Shown here: positions 7,968-10,945 of the stretch, piece by piece | How the letters are laid out: each line of letters opens with the position of its first letter | Numbering within the stretch: position 1 is the stretch's first letter | Source: Candidatus Cloacimonadota bacterium | GTDB lineage: Bacteria > Cloacimonadota > Cloacimonadia > Cloacimonadales > JAFGVF01 | Reading direction: 5' to 3' | DNA: 10,945 nt | Assembly: GCA_016938155.1 (NCBI GenBank) | Contig: JAFGVF010000400.1 | Coordinates: 1-10,945 of the forward strand | Position numbers and translations under genes: made by a program | The notes under the pieces: generated by a model | The model's input: only the letters and a program-made list of their open reading frames with translations | Told to the model about the DNA's origin: nothing | Database searches by the model: none

Positions 7968-9491
7968 CTAATAGCTCTTTGCAAAAATAACTCTTTGCTT
8001 GGAAACGGTACCACAGCAAATGCATTTACCGTCTTCTTTCTCGGCATTTTCAGGAATGCAACGGATTGTGACCTTCAAATCCGCTTTTATTTTCTCTTCA
8101 CATTCAATTGAACCGCACCAATGGGCTTGAGCAAATCCTCCGTGTATTTCAGGTTTATTCTCGTTTTGAGGAGTAAAGAATTTATCAAATTCAGCTCTTT
8201 CATCTATTTTTATAGTGTTTTCGTTTCTAAAATTTAATGCTCGGTTGTAGAGGCTTCCTTGAATCTCGTCCAAAATTGAACCGATTGAGTTAACAAAATC
8301 AACTCTTGTCAAACTGGTTTTATCTTTCGGTTCTAAATCCCTGCGACCGAAATAAACAGTGTCATTTTCGATATCCCTTAGTCCCAGTTCGATTCTGATG
8401 GGTATTCCGTGCTTAATCCAATCCCAGCTTCTTTCACTAAAGGTCATATCCCTTGTATCAAGCTCTACTTCTACATTGTGACCGTCATAGATTTGATCCC
8501 GCAGTTCATCCCTGAGATTAGTGACATAATCCATCACAATATCTTCCTCTTCCGCATTCTTAATGATTGGGATTATTGCAACATGTGCAGGAGCGACTCT
8601 TGGCGGTATAACCATCCCGTTATCGTCACTGTGAGCCATTATTAAAGCTCCGATCAAACGAGTCGAAACACCCCAGGATGTAGTCCAGGCGAACTCTTGT
8701 TCACCATCTTTATTCTGGAATTTAATCCCGGATGATTTAGCAAAATTCTGACCTAAAAAATGGGTTGTTCCTGCCTGAAGAGCCTTTTTATCCTGCATCA
8801 TAGCTTCTATACAGAATGTTGCAACTGCTCCCGGGAATCTTTCACTCTCTGATTTCTCGCCTTTATATACAGGTATTGCCAGATAGTTTTCAGCAAAATC
8901 AGCATAAACATCAAGCATCTTCTTTGTCTCAATCCATGCCTCTGCCTCAGTGGCATGAGCTGTATGACCTTCCTGCCACAAGAATTCAGCCGTACGCAGA
9001 AACAATCTGGTTCTCAATTCCCAACGAACCACATTCGCCCATTGATTTATAAGCAGAGGTAAATCTCTATATGAATTTACCCATCTCGCAAAAGAAGCTC
9101 CGATAATTGTTTCACTGGTCGGACGAACAATATACGGTTCTGCCAGTTCACCGGCAACTTTCAAGCCTCCCTTTCCGTCAGGCTCAAGACGGGAATGTGT
9201 CACTATTGCACACTCTTTAGCAAATCCTTCTACATGTTCAGCTTCTTTCTCGAAAAAACTCTTAGGTATAAAAATTGGAAAATAAGCATTCTTATGCCCT
9301 GTATCTTTGAACATCTTGTCCAGATGCTTCTGTATATTTTCCCATATAGCATAACCCCATGGCTTGATAATCATACATCCACGCACATCACTGTTTTCTG
9401 CTAAATCAGCTAACTTTATCACCTGCTGATACCATTCAGCGTAATTTTCATTACGGGTTGGTTCTATTGCAGTTCTCACTTTTTTACTCAT
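7968..9491 (-). CDS. proS: Proline--tRNA ligase, archaeal/eukaryal type (type 3)
   Basis: A 507-aa class II aminoacyl-tRNA synthetase that charges tRNA-Pro with proline. Residues near the start (RNENYAEWYQQVIKLADLA) and the whole layout match the type-3 ProRS, which lacks the inserted editing domain of E. coli ProRS and carries a C-terminal zinc-binding extension. Class II motifs are visible: the RPTSET loop, motif 2 with VVRWELRTRLFLRTAEFLWQ, then EGHTAHAT, and motif 3 with GVSTRLIGALIMAHSD and NGMVIPPRVAP. Likely zinc ligands are Cys459 and Cys464 (CGSIEC) with Cys490/492/493 (CICC). The chain ends in Tyr, as is usual for this type. The start ATG has AGGAG 8 nt upstream. It is the first gene of the minus-strand unit, and its promoter must lie in the gap beyond 9491. 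Without an editing domain, mischarged Ala-tRNA-Pro would need a separate trans-editing protein, which is not seen here. Confidence 0.97.
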   Translation of the reverse strand: MSKKVRTAIEPTRNENYAEWYQQVIKLADLAENSDVRGCMIIKPWGYAIWENIQKHLDKMFKDTGHKNAYFPIFIPKSFFEKEAEHVEGFAKECAIVTHSRLEPDGKGGLKVAGELAEPYIVRPTSETIIGASFARWVNSYRDLPLLINQWANVVRWELRTRLFLRTAEFLWQEGHTAHATEAEAWIETKKMLDVYADFAENYLAIPVYKGEKSESERFPGAVATFCIEAMMQDKKALQAGTTHFLGQNFAKSSGIKFQNKDGEQEFAWTTSWGVSTRLIGALIMAHSDDNGMVIPPRVAPAHVAIIPIIKNAEEEDIVMDYVTNLRDELRDQIYDGHNVEVELDTRDMTFSERSWDWIKHGIPIRIELGLRDIENDTVYFGRRDLEPKDKTSLTRVDFVNSIGSILDEIQGSLYNRALNFRNENTIKIDERAEFDKFFTPQNENKPEIHGGFAQAHWCGSIECEEKIKADLKVTIRCIPENAEKEDGKCICCGTVSKQRVIFAKSY

Positions 9492-9531
9492 TATCTTAAC
9501 TCCTGAATTACCTTAAAACTACGAACATATC

Positions 9532-9560
9532 CTCTTATCGTTATTCTCTCAGCATGTCAA
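9532..9560 (-). promoter_or_regulatory. Candidate promoter for the proS operon
   Basis: On the minus strand a perfect TTGACA (9560-9555) is followed after 17 bp by TAAGAG (9537-9532), about 40 nt before the proS start codon. The -35 match is exact, but the -10 hexamer matches only 3 of 6 positions. If the organism uses a Bacteroidota-type primary sigma factor, this consensus may not apply. It is the best-placed candidate I see for the operon. Confidence 0.3.
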
Positions 9561-9874
9561 CCTAAATTTAAGCTTACTCATGAGGCAATAATAAAGAATT
9601 TTTGAATTTCATCCCATTTTCTTTTATCTACAGTATTTTAACTAAACGGAAATCGCCAGGCATTTAACTGCTCTATAACAACGAAAACATCGACAATGGA
9701 TAAAGCAATATTTACATTTATAACTTCATCTTGATTTTAGAATCTGAGATTTATCAATTACCATTAATCAAGGGTCATTCGTCATAAAGTTGTTTATTTT
9801 ATCCCTATGAGATAGCTGAAAAATTGAACACAGTGGTCATTGCTATAACTTACGCTTATCTTGTGTCCATTTTT

Positions 9875-9952
9875 TGTCCAACACTGTTCTATACCATTTC
9901 ATTTTCAAAACATCAAAATCTCAATCTACAGTGGAAATAATGCGGAGTTTGG
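9875..9952. repeat. Possible decayed copy of the dyad element
   Basis: The left end TGTCCAAC (9875-9882) followed by CACTGTTCT resembles TATCCAAC and CACTGTTTCT at the left of the 9989-10113 element. The right part CAGTGGAAATAATGC (9929-9943) matches CAGTGGGAATAATGC (10086-10100) at 14 of 15 positions, and TTTGG (9948-9952) sits where the other element has GTTGG. Order and orientation of the ends agree. The middle is shorter and AT-rich and lacks the 11-bp array. I infer a shared origin; chance likeness of the left end cannot be excluded. Confidence 0.45.
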
Positions 9953-9988
9953 CTTCTTTTAGGCTTACATACAGATCCTTTATCCCGC

Positions 9989-10113
9989 TATCCAACTACT
10001 CACTGTTTCTTCACTGCTCAGTCACTGCTTCTCCACTGTCAACCCACTGAAACAGTGGGTGGGCAGTGAGTGGACAGTTAGAAAGCAGTGGGAATAATGC
10101 CCATTGTTGGATA
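9989..10113. repeat. 125-bp dyad element with 8-bp inverted ends
   Basis: Perfect terminal inverted repeats TATCCAAC (9989-9996) and GTTGGATA (10106-10113) share one centre, base 10051, with an inner perfect hairpin (CCCACTG 10043-10049, AAA loop, CAGTGGG 10053-10059). Between them, blocks at 10012-10018, 10024-10027 and 10034-10038 also pair with their mirror positions. The whole could form a long interrupted stem in single-stranded DNA or RNA. It has no U-run after the stem on either strand, so it is not an ordinary terminator. Size and ends resemble a small non-coding mobile unit (REP- or MITE-like), but no target duplication is obvious and no family is recognised. It may also act as an operator between the two divergent units. 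Confidence 0.75.
10001..10090. repeat. CACTG/CAGTG array at exact 11-bp spacing
   Basis: CACTG begins at 10001, 10012, 10023, 10034 and 10045. The array then flips: CAGTG begins at 10053, 10064, 10075 (CAGTT, one mismatch) and 10086. Every step within an arm is exactly 11 bp, and the six bases between pentamers are pyrimidine-rich in the left arm and purine-rich in the right. Eleven bp is close to one helical turn, so all pentamers of an arm face nearly the same side of the DNA. In RNA, 11 bp is one A-form turn. The period is not a multiple of three, so coding constraint does not explain it. Confidence 0.85.
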
Positions 10114-10159
10114 TGGCAAAAAGAGGTCAATCACGGATTCGGCTCTATGGAAGATTTGA

Positions 10160-10165
10160 TATAAT
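10160..10165 (+). promoter_or_regulatory. Candidate -10 hexamer for hutU
   Basis: An exact TATAAT lies 85 nt before the hutU start codon, just downstream of the dyad element. No good -35 hexamer is seen at 16-18 bp upstream (the best bases there are TTCGGC). A start near 10172 would give a leader of about 80 nt. Placing the dyad element about 47 bp upstream of this hexamer would suit an activator or operator role, which is inference. Confidence 0.35.
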
Positions 10166-10241
10166 TTGCGTTTAAATCAGAAAAATATTGCCTCTCTAAT
10201 CAAACCCAATAATGTTGTTTTAGAAAATATAAGAAATACTT

Positions 10242-10246
10242 GGAGG
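10242..10246 (+). promoter_or_regulatory. Ribosome binding site of hutU
   Basis: GGAGG ends 4 nt before the ATG at 10251. It is the strongest Shine-Dalgarno match near this start and fixes the start codon; the next in-frame ATG (10278) has no comparable site. Confidence 0.8.
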
Positions 10247-10250
10247 AATA

Positions 10251-10945
10251 ATGATTAACTTTGACCCTCAAAAAGTCATGAACATAAGAATATCTGATGA
10301 GCTACCGGAACCCAAACCCTTTGACCCTAAATTCAGAAGAGCACCAAACCGTGGTCTTGACCTGAATAGAAAAGAGATTGCCTTAGCGGTTAAAAATGCT
10401 TTGAGGTATGTCCCTGAACAGTATCATGCCATTATGGCTCCCGAATTTCTGGAAGAATTGATGACGATGGGCAGAATCTATGGTTATCGCTATCGTCCGG
10501 CAGGAAGAATCTACGGCAAGCCGGTTGAGGAATATAAAGGAAGATGCAAAGCCGGGAAAGCCCTTCAGGTGATGATTGATAACAATCTGGATTTCGACAT
10601 TGCTCTTTATCCGTACGAACTTGTGACCTACGGGGAAACCGGTCAGGTGATGCAGAACTGGATGCAATATCAGCTAATCAAACGCTATCTGGAAGAGATG
10701 ACTGACGAGCAAACCCTCGTTGTTGCCTCCGGACATCCGGTCGGATTATTTCCTTCTAAACCGGAAGCACCGAGAGTTATCTCCACAAACGGTCTTGTGA
10801 TTGGACAATGGGATGATCCTGAGAACTTCAAACGCCTTACGGCGCTTGGTGTCGCCAATTACGGACAGATGACTGCCGGGGGCTGGATGTATATCGGTCC
10901 GCAGGGGATTGTGCATGGTACCTATATTACCGTCCTCAATGCAGG
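10251..10945 (+). CDS. hutU: Urocanate hydratase, long form, N-terminal part (runs off right edge)
   Basis: An open plus-strand frame of 231 codons plus 2 nt from ATG at 10251 to the window end. Urocanate hydratase uses bound NAD+ to convert urocanate to imidazolonepropionate in histidine degradation, in the cytoplasm. Recognisable blocks are NALRYVPEQYH, LAPEF-like MAPEFLEEL, MGRIYGYRYRP, ELVTYGETGQVMQNWMQY (a Gly-rich NAD-contacting loop in this family), MTDEQTLVVASGHPVGLFPS, and residues 204-224, YGQMTAGGWM followed by YIGPQGIVHGT, which is the family hallmark. The N-terminal extension and the IVHGT ending fit the long form of about 670 aa, found in animals and several bacteria, better than the roughly 550-aa Bacillus/Pseudomonas form. 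One small oddity is TAGGW, where TAGS is usual. The catalytic C-terminal part is outside the window. Its GC is visibly higher than that of the PorU-like gene. Other hut genes may follow to the right. Confidence 0.96.
   Translation, partial: MINFDPQKVMNIRISDELPEPKPFDPKFRRAPNRGLDLNRKEIALAVKNALRYVPEQYHAIMAPEFLEELMTMGRIYGYRYRPAGRIYGKPVEEYKGRCKAGKALQVMIDNNLDFDIALYPYELVTYGETGQVMQNWMQYQLIKRYLEEMTDEQTLVVASGHPVGLFPSKPEAPRVISTNGLVIGQWDDPENFKRLTALGVANYGQMTAGGWMYIGPQGIVHGTYITVLNA

Larger units (their letters stand above)
9492..10250. other. 759-bp divergent intergenic region
   Basis: This gap separates the proS operon from hutU, which are transcribed away from each other, so it must hold both promoters. 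All frames are closed by frequent stops; the longest ATG reading frame I noted is about 20 codons. No tRNA, rRNA or riboswitch fold is recognisable. The half nearest proS (9561-9830) is AT-rich and featureless to my eye. The half nearest hutU (about 9831-10113) is crowded with CACTG/CAGTG pentamers and contains the dyad element and its apparent decayed relative, listed separately. Confidence 0.8.

Noticed and set aside
9492..9720. T-box or other leader upstream of proS
   Set aside because: No T-box signature or antiterminator/terminator pair is visible, and the host does not look like a Firmicute.
10043..10059. Perfect hairpin CCCACTG-AAA-CAGTGGG as a rho-independent terminator
   Set aside because: No T-run follows on either strand, and it sits between divergent genes where no transcript needs to end.
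10001..10090. CRISPR array
   Set aside because: Units are 11 bp with 5 conserved bases and the array inverts at its centre; CRISPR repeats are longer, in one direction, and separated by unique spacers.
9989..10113. DnaA-box cluster or replication origin
   Set aside because: TATCCAAC is only loosely like TTATCCACA and no further boxes or an AT-rich unwinding tract with them are seen; no dnaA or dnaN nearby.
10113..10175. Short plus-strand frame of 20 codons starting MAKRGQSRIR
   Set aside because: No ribosome site, overlaps the end of the dyad element and the TATAAT hexamer, and is too short to support as a gene.
10383..10667. Open minus-strand frame of 94 codons
   Set aside because: It lies wholly inside hutU in antisense; the plus-strand frame gives a clear urocanate hydratase, so this is a shadow.

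Overview
The window is a low-GC bacterial segment. Hand counts of single rows give about 30% GC in the large secretion gene and about 50% in the gene at the right edge. It has two transcription units that diverge from a 759-bp gap at 9492-10250. Gene content points to the Bacteroidota/FCB side of the tree: a gingipain-type (C25) PorU-like protein with a type IX secretion C-terminal domain, a PorV/PorQ-family barrel, a type-3 (archaeal-type) prolyl-tRNA synthetase and a long-form urocanate hydratase. Cloacimonadota is one possible home, but this is inference and the sequence alone does not settle it.

The minus-strand unit (9491 down to 1) has six tightly packed genes: proS, pncC, purD, a 1685-aa PorU-like C25 peptidase, a PorV/PorQ-like outer-membrane protein, and the first 36 codons of a lipoprotein that runs off the left edge. 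Junctions are 1 nt, a 1-nt overlap (TGATG), 17 nt, 4 nt and 8 nt. I see no terminator between them, so they look like one operon. The first three genes are housekeeping (prolyl-tRNA charging, NMN deamidation, purine synthesis). The last three look like a surface-attachment module: PorU is the sortase of type IX secretion, PorV shuttles and anchors its substrates, and the lipoprotein may be a partner or a cargo.

The plus-strand unit starts at 10251 with an intact 5' part of urocanate hydratase (hutU, 231 codons seen, open at the right edge). It has a strong GGAGG ribosome binding site and a TATAAT hexamer about 90 bp upstream. It would carry out the second step of histidine breakdown.

The gap between the two units is the most unusual part. 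It holds a 125-bp dyad element (9989-10113) with 8-bp perfect ends (TATCCAAC / GTTGGATA). Inside are five CACTG pentamers spaced exactly 11 bp apart, then four inverted CAGTG pentamers (one with a mismatch) at the same 11-bp spacing, all sharing one centre of symmetry at 10051. A shorter, decayed relative appears to lie just upstream (9875-9952). No gene, tRNA or known riboswitch is seen in this gap.
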